From positions 1,116,001-1,180,000 of the forward strand of contig NZ_AP024488.1 in the NCBI RefSeq assembly GCF_021654575.1: 64,000 nt of DNA, read 5' to 3'. Positions 26,390 to 34,685 of this stretch are shown here, in pieces (position 1 is the first letter of the stretch; every line of letters starts with the position of its first letter). Below the pieces are notes generated by a model. The model saw only the letters and a program-made list of their open reading frames with translations. It was not told the origin of the DNA and ran no database searches. Origin of the DNA: Desulfoluna limicola. Its GTDB lineage: Bacteria > Desulfobacterota > Desulfobacteria > Desulfobacterales > Desulfolunaceae. A program made the translations under genes and the position numbers.

Positions 26390-26556
26390 CAGGTGGCTCT
26401 GCCGTGGGGCACGTTTATGAAACATTGGACAAGCAGGCTTCAATAAATAGTGTCGATGTCACAGCGAACGAAGGCGAATGTGATTTGTCCCGAGGAATGA
26501 GGGGCAAAGCACATTCGCAACCTGCATTCAAGGTGGCACACCTTGCCGCCGGAGGC
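26390..26556 (+). repeat. Modular hairpin repeat, direct
   Basis: A decayed GC palindrome (GGTGGCTCTGCCGTGGGGC) leads into GTTTATGAAACATTGGACAA. Hairpin 26474-26518 (arms GCGAATGTGATTTG.. / ..CAAAGCACATTCGC) surrounds CCGAGGAATGAGG. Hairpin CAAGGTG-GCA-CACCTTG (26529-26545) is joined to CCGCCGGAGGC. Confidence 0.85.
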
Positions 26557-26568
26557 TTGGTGCTGGGC

Positions 26569-27168
26569 TTACCGTGTGGGAAGGGCGCGCAGCTCACCTG
26601 TTTCCAAGGGGGGCAGGCTTCGGTGCTTTGCCGGGTCAATGCCGTCAAAGACGCACTGGAGAATCTGGCCCGGATCGCCGTGGGTGACGATGATGATGTC
26701 TTTTTCGTTGTAACGGAGGCCTGTTCGTTTTATGACCTCCACCATGCGTTTGGCCACAGAGAGGACGCTCTCCACGCCGAATTCGGTGTGTTCCGGATCG
26801 TTCTCGTCAAAGGCCCACCCCTTTTCGTAGAGGGTGTTCTCTTTCATCTCAAACTCCCCGAAAAACCGTTCCCGCAAGTTGCTGTCAGGAAAGCGGTCTG
26901 CCTTGATTATCTTTGAGGCTATGGCCGCGGTCTCCAGTGTACGCAGAAAAGGGGACGCCACCACCACGGGCTTGAAGCGCTGGTCGAAGAGCCCGTCCTT
27001 GACGGCTTGCTCCATGGAGCGGGTCACCTCCTCCTTTCCCTGTTCCGAAAGTCCCCAGTTGCCGATGCCGTTCTCCGGGCTGCTGACGATGATGCCTTTT
27101 TCGTTGGCCTGGCTGTGGCCGTGTCTCAAGATGAAGTAGCGGTTGGTATGAAAGGGTAGGGTCATCAT
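26569..27168 (-). CDS. Histidine phosphatase family protein
   Basis: A 200-residue member of the phosphoglycerate-mutase-like branch-1 histidine phosphatases. It has the catalytic RHG motif in FILRHGHSQANEKGII, the second His in IIVTHGDPGQILQ and SPFLRTLETAAIASKII for the phosphate pocket. Specificity (sugar phosphate, cofactor precursor or protein) is not readable. Start ATG 27168 (or 27165) follows AAAAGG; the longer frame to 27249 reads the adjoining repeat. Confidence 0.87.
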   Translation of the reverse strand: MMTLPFHTNRYFILRHGHSQANEKGIIVSSPENGIGNWGLSEQGKEEVTRSMEQAVKDGLFDQRFKPVVVASPFLRTLETAAIASKIIKADRFPDSNLRERFFGEFEMKENTLYEKGWAFDENDPEHTEFGVESVLSVAKRMVEVIKRTGLRYNEKDIIIVTHGDPGQILQCVFDGIDPAKHRSLPPLETGELRALPTR

Positions 27169-27206
27169 GATGTTATGCCTTTTCTGGGTCTTGGATGTGG
27201 TCGTGG

Positions 27207-27420
27207 GTAATTGTTCAGCGATGCCACCGGCGGCCCTGCCGGGGGCCAAACGTTTGCCAAATTAGATGAACTGGGTTTGACAAACAGGTTTTGAGCGCCG
27301 TTTCGATTGCATCATCGATGGTCACAACCCATGCCGTCTGGGCTTAACGGGTCACCACCGGAACGTTTTTGCAGCGCTTTTTCAAAAAGCAACCCGCCGG
27401 GGGCATGGCTTAATCGTTAC
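27207..27420 (+). repeat. MITE-like repeat with clear terminal inverted repeats (214 bp)
   Basis: The left end GTAATTGTTCAGCGATGCC and right end GGCATGGCTTAATCGTTAC are inverted repeats. The interior has the GC palindrome, GACAAACAGGTTTTGAG, ACCGGAACGTTTTTGCAG and TTCAAAAAGCAACCCGCC. The central long hairpin has decayed. Confidence 0.85.
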
Positions 27421-27443
27421 AACAATTTCAATTGTACACCGAA

Positions 27444-27532
27444 TCAAAGGCGGATGTGGTTTGCCCCGAGGAACGAGGGGTGAAGCGCATCCGCACCCTG
27501 CTTTCAAGGTGGCACACCTTGCCGCCGGAGGC
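27444..27532 (+). repeat. Hairpin repeat, direct
   Basis: Hairpin 27450-27494 (outer arms GCGGATG / CATCCGC, inner G-U pairs) surrounds CCCGAGGAACGAGGGG. ACCCTGCTTT, hairpin CAAGGTG-GCA-CACCTTG (27505-27521) and GCCGCCGGAGGC follow. The outer-arm sequence differs from 26474-26518 while pairing is kept. Confidence 0.85.
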
Positions 27533-27589
27533 TCTTTTAAGCCCACAGACGTGAAGCTTTACCACCACGCGGTGTCAGAGGCCACAACA

Positions 27590-27627
27590 AAAAAGGGCGT
27601 CGCAACCGAAGTCTGCGACGCCCTTTG
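27590..27627 (-). terminator. Intrinsic terminator of the ugpBAE operon
   Basis: A perfect 11-bp stem AGGGCGTCGCA / TGCGACGCCCT with an A-run on the left and TTT on the right, 24 bp beyond the ugpE stop. Confidence 0.85.
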
Positions 27628-27650
27628 ATGGTTGTGCATGATGGAACGGT

Positions 27651-28571
27651 CTACTTTTCGGAGTCCACGAGCCCTTTGACGAACCATTTCTGCATGGCCA
27701 GCACCACCACGATGGGCGGCAGCATGACGATGAGGGCCCCGGCCAGGGCGATGTTCCACTCGGGAAGGTCGTCGGCAAGGGGGATCAGGTTCTGGAGGCC
27801 GATAACCGCGGTCTGCATCTTGGGGTTGGTGGTGATGAGAAGGGGCCAGAGATACTGGTTCCAGCCGTAGACGAACTCAATGACCACCAGGGCCGCGATG
27901 TTGGTTTTGGACAGCGGAAAGAGGACCTTCCTGAAGAAGGTCATGGGGGATGCCCCGTCCATCTTGGCTGCTTCGCAGAGCTCTTCCGGCACGGTGAGAA
28001 AGAACTGGCGGAAGAGGAAGGTGCAGGTCGCCGACGCCACCAGGGGCAGGATAAGGCCCGTGTGGCTGTCCAGGAGGCTCCAGTTGAGGGAGACCTCGAT
28101 GTCGTTGCCGGCAAACCAGCTCACCACGCTGTTGAGATGGAGCATGTCCCAGAGAGGCTGCAGGGGTCCGAAGACGTTGGCGGCCATCTCGTAGGTGGGC
28201 AGGATGCGTACTTCCACCGGCAGCATGAGCGTGCAGAAGACGGTGACAAAGGCCACGGTTCGCATGCGGTAGTCAAAGTAGACGATGGAAAAGGCGCCCA
28301 GCATGGAGACGGAGATCTTGCCCAGGGTGATGCCCGAGGCCATGATCAGGGAGTTGATGAGCTGAGTGCCCAGGTCTCCGCGGGTCCAAGCCGCCTTCAT
28401 GTTGACGAAGAACTGGTCGCCGGGGACCAGGGGCATGGGGACCATGGAGACCTTCTCCAGCGGCAGGGTGGATGCAATGCCTGCGTAGATGATGGGAAAG
28501 CCGACGATGACGATTCCCATGATCAGGAAAAAGTATGTGAGAAAATCGAGTATTGGTGTCTTTTCGACCAT
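27651..28571 (-). CDS. ugpE: Glycerol-3-phosphate ABC transporter permease UgpE
   Basis: A 306-residue MalG/UgpE-type inner-membrane permease with about six helices. The EAA loop is EELCEAAKMDGASPMTFFRKVLFPLSKTNI. The N-terminus MVEKTPILDFLTYFFLIMGIVIVGFPIIYAGIASTLP resembles UgpE closely. It pairs with UgpA, receives substrate from UgpB and is energised by UgpC. It starts 9 bp after ugpA. Confidence 0.92.
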   Translation of the reverse strand: MVEKTPILDFLTYFFLIMGIVIVGFPIIYAGIASTLPLEKVSMVPMPLVPGDQFFVNMKAAWTRGDLGTQLINSLIMASGITLGKISVSMLGAFSIVYFDYRMRTVAFVTVFCTLMLPVEVRILPTYEMAANVFGPLQPLWDMLHLNSVVSWFAGNDIEVSLNWSLLDSHTGLILPLVASATCTFLFRQFFLTVPEELCEAAKMDGASPMTFFRKVLFPLSKTNIAALVVIEFVYGWNQYLWPLLITTNPKMQTAVIGLQNLIPLADDLPEWNIALAGALIVMLPPIVVVLAMQKWFVKGLVDSEK

Positions 28572-28580
28572 GATGTGACC

Positions 28581-29471
28581 CTACCCCGTGTATTGAACTT
28601 TCTTCTCGATGAATTTGAACTGGAAAACCGTGACGCCGACGATAAGGATCATCAGGATCACCGACTGGGCGGCGGAAGAGCCCAGGTCCAGACCGACAAA
28701 ACCGTCCTGGTAGACCTTGTAGACCAGGGTGTTTGTGGAGCCGCCGGGCCCCCCCTGGGTGACGGCGTGGATGACGCCGAAGGTCTCGAAAAATGCGTAG
28801 ATGATGTTCATGACGGTGAGAAAGAAAAGGGTGGGCGACAGCAAGGGGAAGGTGATGGCAAAAAACCTTCGGAAAGGGGATGCGCCGTCCATGGATGCCG
28901 CTTCAATGAGGGAGTGGGGAATGGCCTGGAGACCTGCCATGAAAAAGACGAAGTTGTAGCTGATCTCTTTCCAGGCACTGGCGATGATAACCATGGCCAG
29001 GGCGTCTCCACCATTTAAGACGGGGTTCCAGTTGAACCCGAACCACTTTCTCAGGGCGAGCGCCACCACACCGAAGGAGGGGTGGAGAAGGAAGAGCCAG
29101 AGGATACCTGAAATGGCCGGGGCCACGGCGTAGGGCCAGACGAGCATCGTGCGGATCAGCGCCTTGCACCGCGTGGCCCGGTTGGCCAGGGTGGCGATGG
29201 TGAGCCCCAGGGTGATGGAGACAAAGGCCGTGGTCAGGCTGAAGGCGATGGTGATGCCGATGGACTTCAGGTAGAGCGGATCGGTGAAGATCGCCACAAA
29301 GTTTTCGAACCAGACAAAGGTGCTTGATTGTCCAAAGGGATCGCTCAGGAGGAAGGACTGGAAGAGTCCTTGAGCCGCGGGCCAGTAAAAGAATGTCAAG
29401 GTGACAAGAACCTGCGGAAGGATCAGAATATAGGGCAGGTATCTTGACTTGAAAACGGATCGTTTTTGCAT
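28581..29471 (-). CDS. ugpA: Glycerol-3-phosphate ABC transporter permease UgpA
   Basis: A 296-residue MalF/UgpA-type permease. The EAA loop reads LIEAASMDGASPFRRFFAITFPLLSPTLFF. The start MQKRSVFKSRYLPYILILPQ and FFYWPAAQGLFQSFLLSDPFGQSSTFVWFENF are characteristic of UgpA. It is separated from ugpB by 261 bp that include a terminator-like hairpin, so permeases are probably made at a lower level than the binding protein. Confidence 0.92.
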   Translation of the reverse strand: MQKRSVFKSRYLPYILILPQVLVTLTFFYWPAAQGLFQSFLLSDPFGQSSTFVWFENFVAIFTDPLYLKSIGITIAFSLTTAFVSITLGLTIATLANRATRCKALIRTMLVWPYAVAPAISGILWLFLLHPSFGVVALALRKWFGFNWNPVLNGGDALAMVIIASAWKEISYNFVFFMAGLQAIPHSLIEAASMDGASPFRRFFAITFPLLSPTLFFLTVMNIIYAFFETFGVIHAVTQGGPGGSTNTLVYKVYQDGFVGLDLGSSAAQSVILMILIVGVTVFQFKFIEKKVQYTG

Positions 29472-29670
29472 GGTGCCTATGATGTCTGTGTAAAAACGTC
29501 AAAGCCCGACCGCTCTATTTTAAAAGCGTTCAGGGCTTGTGAAGGGCCGAAACGGTAACAGGCGTAACGACGCGATCAAATGGCCGGGCGCAAGAAAACC
29601 ACGGGTGGAGTTACCCATGAAGGCGCATTTCCCAGATATATGAAATCCGGCAAAGTTTCAATCCCCGTAC

Positions 29671-29709
29671 AAAAAGAACCGGATCCGGCAATCAGCCGGA
29701 CCCGGTTTA
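29671..29709 (-). terminator. Partial terminator between ugpB and ugpA
   Basis: AACCGG-AT-CCGG pairs with CCGG-AC-CCGGTT around CAATCAG. On the minus strand it is followed by CTTTTTGT. It lies 24 bp after the ugpB stop, a common arrangement that boosts binding-protein mRNA over the distal permease genes. Confidence 0.65.
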
Positions 29710-29732
29710 TCGGTCACCTTCAAGAAGTGAGC

Positions 29733-31049
29733 TTATGAGCGCTTCTTGTAGGTTTTTGCAAAGGACTTCAGCTTGATGTTGGAGCGCTGGACAGCCGCAT
29801 CCAGGCCTTCCTGGGGCGTCTTGGACCCGTTCCAGACCAGCTCCAGCTCTTCGTTGATGATGTTGCGGATCTGGGTGAAGCTGCCGAGACGCAGACCCCG
29901 GGAGATCTTGGTGGGGTTGCGGCGCTTGAGCTGCTTGATGCCCACTTCCTGCTTGGGATCGGCTTCGTAGTAGCCCTGGGCTTTCAGGCTTTCATACGCG
30001 TCGATGGTGGCGGGGAAGTAGCCGGTCTCTTTGTGCCAGTACTCCTGGATCTCGTTGGTGGAGATGAACCTCAGGAAGGCGGCAGTGGCCTTGTACTCGT
30101 CTTTGGTGTGACCCTTGAGAACCCAGAGGGACGCGCCACCGATGATGCTGTTCTGGGGGTTCTCCATGTCCGCTTCCACGGGGAGGGGAGCCACGCCCCA
30201 GTCAAACTGGGCCGCTTTCTTCAGCTTGGCGATGCCGCTGATGGAGTCCATGTAGATACCGGCGTTCTGTGCCAGGAACTCGGCCTTGGGGCCCTGGTAC
30301 TTCTGGCCGGAGTAGACAAAGCGACCGTCGGAGGCCCACTCTTTGAGGCGGGTGACGTGCTTGACCATCTGGGGGTTGTTGATGGTGAGTTCCACGTCGA
30401 GGCCTTCGTAGCCGTTGGCCTTGGTGGCAAAGGGGATGTTGTGGATGGCGCTGTAGTTTTCCACCTGAACCCAGGACTGCCATGCGGTGACCATACCAGC
30501 CTTGACACCTGCGTCACGGAGCTTCTGGGTGGCCACACCCATGTCGTCCCAGGTGACGGGGGCCTTGTCGATGCCGGCTTTCTTGAAGAGCTCCTTGTTG
30601 TAGTACATGACGGGAGTCGACGAGTTGAAGGGCATGGAAACCAGGTTGCCGTCGGCGTTCATGTAATACGAGAGGATGGGCTGAAGGTAACGGGACCAGT
30701 CGATGTCGTTGCCGGTGTCTTTCATCAGCTCAAAAACAGGGTAGATCGCTCCGGAGAGCATCATGGTCTGGGTGCCTACCTCAAATACCTGCATGATGTG
30801 GGGCTGCTTTTTGGCACGGAAGGCTGCGATACCGGCGTTGAGCGTCTCGTCGTAGTTGCCCTTGAACGTTCCCACGACCTTGTACTGGTCCTGGGATTCG
30901 TTGAAACGTTTGATGATCTCGTTGGCCACTTCACCGCGCGCGGATCTCATGGCATGCCACCATTCAATGGTGACGGGTTTAGCCATGGCTGCTGCAGGCG
31001 CAAGAATCAGTGCTGCAGTGATGGATGCGAACCATTTTCGAAGAACCAT
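29733..31049 (-). CDS. ugpB: Glycerol-3-phosphate ABC transporter substrate-binding protein UgpB
   Basis: A 438-residue periplasmic solute-binding protein (family 1) with a signal peptide ending APAAAMA. UgpB-type signatures are VTIEWWHAM after the cleavage site, GNLVSMPFNSSTPVMYYNKELFKKAGID, QSWVQVENYSAIHNIPFATKANG and NSIIGGASLWVLKGHTKDEYKA. Likely ligands are sn-glycerol-3-phosphate or glycerophosphodiesters. A strong AGGAGGAGAAGAG precedes ATG 31049. The ugpC gene is divergent; no ugpQ phosphodiesterase is present. Confidence 0.94.
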   Translation of the reverse strand: MVLRKWFASITAALILAPAAAMAKPVTIEWWHAMRSARGEVANEIIKRFNESQDQYKVVGTFKGNYDETLNAGIAAFRAKKQPHIMQVFEVGTQTMMLSGAIYPVFELMKDTGNDIDWSRYLQPILSYYMNADGNLVSMPFNSSTPVMYYNKELFKKAGIDKAPVTWDDMGVATQKLRDAGVKAGMVTAWQSWVQVENYSAIHNIPFATKANGYEGLDVELTINNPQMVKHVTRLKEWASDGRFVYSGQKYQGPKAEFLAQNAGIYMDSISGIAKLKKAAQFDWGVAPLPVEADMENPQNSIIGGASLWVLKGHTKDEYKATAAFLRFISTNEIQEYWHKETGYFPATIDAYESLKAQGYYEADPKQEVGIKQLKRRNPTKISRGLRLGSFTQIRNIINEELELVWNGSKTPQEGLDAAVQRSNIKLKSFAKTYKKRS

Positions 31050-31365
31050 CTCTTCTCCTCCTGATAGTGGGTCATCACAATAAAATCTGATTGATTGTAG
31101 TGGTATCTATGTATACCGTTGACAACGTAGGGTGAAATGTGTGGAGCGTCAAGCCATAATCGGGACTGATATTCCAGATCACAGCGGGAGGTGCGAATAT
31201 TGATTTTAAATCCGATCCGTTGTTTTCTGACGCTTCTCAAGGATTCCTTTATTTAGGCCTCCATAAATTGGGCGATTCAGGACTTCCAGTGTGTGGAATG
31301 CGGCACAAGGTCCATTGGCCTGCGTTATTTTTTTATTGTTTCATTCAAGGGTTTCCTGTTAATAC

Positions 31366-31390
31366 CCCAATTCAGAGATGCTGAATTGGG
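31366..31390. promoter_or_regulatory. Perfect hairpin/palindrome in the ugpB-ugpC divergent region
   Basis: CCCAATTCAG-AGATG-CTGAATTGGG, 10-bp arms. It lies about 110 bp upstream of ugpC and 317 bp from ugpB. It is a candidate operator controlling one or both promoters; I saw no convincing Pho box. The remainder of 31050-31501 shows nothing else I can support. Confidence 0.4.
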
Positions 31391-31501
31391 TTCCCTTAGG
31401 CATCTTGATGATTGGCAGCGGCATCCTTGACAACGGTCTGGGTGTGACGCAGGAGACTAAAAGCCACGCCCCGCAAGGGATGTGACAACACAGGACAGGA
31501 T

Positions 31502-32599
31502 ATGGCTCGCCTTCAGATAAAAGATGTTGTGAAGAGGTATGGCAAGACCGAGGTGGTGCACGGCATCAACCTCGATATCGAGGATAAAGAGTTTGTGGTT
31601 TTCGTTGGGCCCTCGGGATGCGGCAAGTCTACGACCCTTCGAATGATCGCCGGCCTTGAAGAGATCTCAGGCGGTACCATGTCCATCGGGGACAAGGTGA
31701 TCAACGATCTCGCTCCCAAGGATCGCGGCGTGGCCATGGTGTTCCAGAACTACGCCCTCTACCCCCACATGAACGTGTTTGACAACATGTCCTTTGGTCT
31801 CAAAATCAAAAAGAGGCCCAAGGAGGAGATCAAGCGTCGCGTGGAAGAAGCGGCGGCCATTCTTGGCCTGGAAGAGTTTCTCTACCGCAAGCCTTCGCAG
31901 CTCTCCGGCGGACAGCGCCAGAGGGTGGCCATGGGACGTGCCATTGTCCGGCACCCCGAGATCTTCCTTTTTGATGAGCCCCTCTCCAACCTCGACGCCA
32001 AGCTGAGAACCCAGATGCGCATCGAGATGAAGAAGCTTCATCGCCGGGTGGACTCCACCATCATCTACGTGACCCATGACCAGGTGGAAGCCATGACCTT
32101 GGGGGACCGCATCGTGGTGATGAAAGACGGTCATATCGTGCAGCAGGGCAAACCCCTGGAGCTGTTCGCACACCCCGTAAATACCTTTGTGGCAGGCTTC
32201 ATCGGCAGCCCCCCCATGAACCTCATGCCTGCCGTGGTTGAAGGCGGCGAAGACGCGATGAAGCTGAAGTTTGAAGGCGAGCTTGTTCTCCCCATTCCTG
32301 CAAAAGAGGGCTCGCAGATCTCCCTTGGCCAGAAGGTGGTTGTCGGAATCCGCGCGGAAGACCTGACCCTGGAAGGCGAGCAGCCCGGCCTCCCTGAAGA
32401 CTGGAAGGTTTCGGGTGTGGTGGACGTGGTGGAACCCCTGGGCAACGAGACCCACGTTCACGTGGACCTGAGCGGAACCCGCGTTCTGGCCAAGTGCGAA
32501 GGCCGGAGAATTGTCACCCCCGGTGACACCGTGAAGATGGAGGCCAACTTAAAGCACCTCCATGTCTTTGATGCAGAGACCACCAACTCCATCTATTAA
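31502..32599 (+). CDS. ugpC: ABC transporter ATP-binding protein UgpC
   Basis: A 365-residue MalK/UgpC-type ATPase. Walker A is GPSGCGKSTTLRM, Q-loop VFQNYALYPHM, signature LSGGQRQRVAMGRAIVR, Walker B IFLFDEPLSNLDA, and the switch His lies in IYVTHDQVEAM. A C-terminal TOBE/regulatory domain (about 240-365) ends with the HVHVDLSGTRVLAKCEG block. It is placed divergently from ugpBAE rather than at the end of that operon, as in E. coli, so the ATPase has its own promoter and could serve other CUT1 permeases as well. AGGACAGGAT precedes the ATG. Confidence 0.92.
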   Translation: MARLQIKDVVKRYGKTEVVHGINLDIEDKEFVVFVGPSGCGKSTTLRMIAGLEEISGGTMSIGDKVINDLAPKDRGVAMVFQNYALYPHMNVFDNMSFGLKIKKRPKEEIKRRVEEAAAILGLEEFLYRKPSQLSGGQRQRVAMGRAIVRHPEIFLFDEPLSNLDAKLRTQMRIEMKKLHRRVDSTIIYVTHDQVEAMTLGDRIVVMKDGHIVQQGKPLELFAHPVNTFVAGFIGSPPMNLMPAVVEGGEDAMKLKFEGELVLPIPAKEGSQISLGQKVVVGIRAEDLTLEGEQPGLPEDWKVSGVVDVVEPLGNETHVHVDLSGTRVLAKCEGRRIVTPGDTVKMEANLKHLHVFDAETTNSIY

Positions 32600-32640
32600 A
32601 AACGAGTCGGCCCACCCGTGGGGCTGTGAATGAGAAATGA

Positions 32641-32676
32641 AAGCCCTGCATGCCGAACGGTGTGCGGGGCTTTTTT
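32641..32676 (+). terminator. Intrinsic terminator of ugpC
   Basis: AAGCCCTGCA / TGCGGGGCTT stem (one T-G wobble) followed by TTTTTT, 42 bp after the stop. Confidence 0.85.
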
Positions 32677-32697
32677 GTTGGTGGAAGGAGAGAGCAT

Positions 32698-32790
32698 GCC
32701 TCCGGCGGCAAGGTGAGCCACCTTGAAAGCTGGTCTGCAAATGCTCCGGGCCTTCGGCCCTTCACATTTGTTGACGGGCTGCGCCCGTGG
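32698..32790 (-). repeat. Hairpin repeat, inverted, with three hairpins
   Basis: GCCTCCGGCGG, hairpin CAAGGTG-AGC-CACCTTG (32709-32725), hairpin 32738-32770 (CAAATG/CATTTG outer arms, GGGCC-TTC-GGCCC inner), then hairpin ACGGGC-TGC-GCCCGT (32774-32788). Confidence 0.75.
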
Positions 32791-32967
32791 GGGCAATCGA
32801 TACCGTTTGTTTGGACGGAGGTCGGGTGCGCTTGCGCACCGATGGGCGCGTGATGAACCGGAAGCTTTTATCTCACGATGGCTTTTGAGGGAAGCATTGA
32901 GGACAGGGGTCGGAGATTTACGGGGCGTTGGGGGGGGCGGGAGCCGCACCCTGCGTTCTATAAGAAA

Positions 32968-32997
32968 GCCCCCGGCAGGGCCGCCGGAGGCTTTTTC
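32968..32997 (-). terminator. GC palindrome of the repeat family acting as bidirectional terminator
   Basis: GCCCCCGGC / GCCGGAGGC arms followed by TTTTT on the plus strand and by TTTC on the minus strand. It lies directly at the stop of the antiporter gene (33000) and is an isolated single-hairpin copy of the repeat end. Confidence 0.65.
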
Positions 32998-32999
32998 CT

Positions 33000-34331
33000 C
33001 TAAATGTGCTTAACCTTCTGCCTTGGAACAAAGAGGCCCACCACGGCGCAGACAAAAAGAACCATGCAGTAGTGGACGTTGCTTACCACGGCAAGGGGGG
33101 AAATCTTGAAGATGGAGGCCACCAGAAGGATCTGGGCGCCCCAGGGGATCAGGCCCTGGCAGATACAGGCAAAGATGTCCAGGGTTCCGGCAGCCCGCTT
33201 GGGTTCCACTCCGTTGGCCTCGGCGATGTTCTTGGCCACGCCGCCGGTGACGAGGATGGAGACGGTGTTGTTGGCCGTGCAGAGGTTGGTAAGGAAGACG
33301 AGGGCGCCGATGCCCGCCTCGGCGATGGCGGTGCCCCCCTTGCTCGATGCCACGCGGCGGATGCCGTTGGAGACCAGTCGTTCAAGGGCCAGAAGGCCCC
33401 CTTGGGCTTTCATGAGCTCACCCAGCCCGCCGATGAAGATGGAGAGAATGAAGATCTCCTGCATGCCCGTAAAGCCGGTGTAGGTCTCTTTGGCCAGGGT
33501 GAGGATCGTGAAGTCAGGGGTCACGATGAAACCGGCAATGCCGGCCAGGACGATCCCGGAGAGAAGCACGGCGAACACGTTGAGTCCGGAGACGGCCATG
33601 ATAAGAATGGCGGCATAGGGAAGGGCGAGGAGCATGGAGGCATCCTTGGCTTCCGCCACGCTGGTGCCCTTGGCCTGGAAGAGCAGCACGACAATGGTCA
33701 GGATGGCGGCAGGGACGGCCACCGCCACGTTGACGCGGAACTTGTCTTTCATCTCACACCCCTGGGTGCGGGTGGCGGCGATGGTGGTGTCGGAGATGAT
33801 GGAGAGGTTGTCCCCGAACATGGCGCCACTGGTGACGGCACCGGCGGTCAGTGCCATGGGGAGTCCGGCTTCACCGGCAACCCCTACGGCGATGGGGGCC
33901 AGGGCCGCAATGGTTCCCATGGACGTTCCCATGGCCGTGGAGATAAGGGCGCCCACCACAAAAAGGCCGGGCAGCAGAAACGAGGCCGGGATGATGGAGA
34001 TGGCCACAGCCACCACCGAATCCACCCCGCCGGTGGCCTTGGCCACGGCGCTGAACCCGCCGGCCAGAAGATAGATCATGCACATGGCCATGATGTTGCT
34101 GTGGCCGGCGCCGGTCAAGAATCGTTCCACGGTCTCCGTCAGATTCTGCCTGGAGAGCAGGATTGACAGGATGATGGCGGGAAGGGCCGCCACAGGGGCT
34201 GCCACCTGATAGAACGCGAAGCTGGTGCCCTGGCTCTGAAAGTAGAGACCGCTTCCCACAAAGATGGCAAGAAAAAGGCCCAGGGGGAGGAGGGCTGACA
34301 AATGGGGCTGGGTGGAAATGTTCCTGTTCAC
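33000..34331 (-). CDS. NhaC-family Na+/H+ antiporter
   Basis: A 443-residue polytopic membrane protein with about eleven hydrophobic segments and NhaC-type signatures: GTSMGTIAALAPIAVGVAGEAG, GAVTSGAMFGDNLSIISDTTIAATRTQG and LTNLCTANNTVSILVTGGVAKNIAE. Members exchange Na+ for H+, or couple a metabolite to these ions. GTG 34331 starts the protein with AGAGG about 9 nt upstream. It is divergent from a sodium-coupled amino-acid symporter, which suggests a role in restoring the Na+ gradient. Confidence 0.88.
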   Translation of the reverse strand: MNRNISTQPHLSALLPLGLFLAIFVGSGLYFQSQGTSFAFYQVAAPVAALPAIILSILLSRQNLTETVERFLTGAGHSNIMAMCMIYLLAGGFSAVAKATGGVDSVVAVAISIIPASFLLPGLFVVGALISTAMGTSMGTIAALAPIAVGVAGEAGLPMALTAGAVTSGAMFGDNLSIISDTTIAATRTQGCEMKDKFRVNVAVAVPAAILTIVVLLFQAKGTSVAEAKDASMLLALPYAAILIMAVSGLNVFAVLLSGIVLAGIAGFIVTPDFTILTLAKETYTGFTGMQEIFILSIFIGGLGELMKAQGGLLALERLVSNGIRRVASSKGGTAIAEAGIGALVFLTNLCTANNTVSILVTGGVAKNIAEANGVEPKRAAGTLDIFACICQGLIPWGAQILLVASIFKISPLAVVSNVHYCMVLFVCAVVGLFVPRQKVKHI

Positions 34332-34685
34332 GGATGTTTACCTCTGTAACTTCTTTATATTTCAATGGATCAAATTGGTTGCGTCGGAAAACGGATACCT
34401 TACCAGCATCGACGGAGCCCGTCAAGGTGCGTTGTCAACCAGAGTTTTCTATAAGGTTGACAGCTGGGCCGATGCGCTGGAATGACCGCTGTATCGCTTG
34501 TGTGGGTGATTGACATTCAGGAGCCCATTGGGTATATCGACAACGTTTTGCAGGCTCCGCCTTCAACTTAACTTTAAGGTTGGGCAGGTGCTGAGTCCGG
34601 ACCCTGGATTGTACGTGGAGGGTTCGACGGGGGCCGGGCGCGTTTTGTTGCTACGAATCACTATCCACGACGGAAAAGAGGTTGT
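34332..34685. other. Divergent intergenic region, antiporter/symporter
   Basis: It contains an inverted repeat GTCAACC-N15-GGTTGAC (about 34434-34462) that may be an operator. No gene is seen. Confidence 0.35.

Noticed and set aside
31050..31501. Pho box controlling ugp genes
   Set aside because: No convincing pair of CTGTCAT-like direct repeats was seen; the only strong feature is the palindrome at 31366-31390.
33006..34166. 386-codon plus-strand open frame
   Set aside because: It lies entirely antisense to the antiporter gene and has the Gly/His/Asp-rich composition of a shadow frame.
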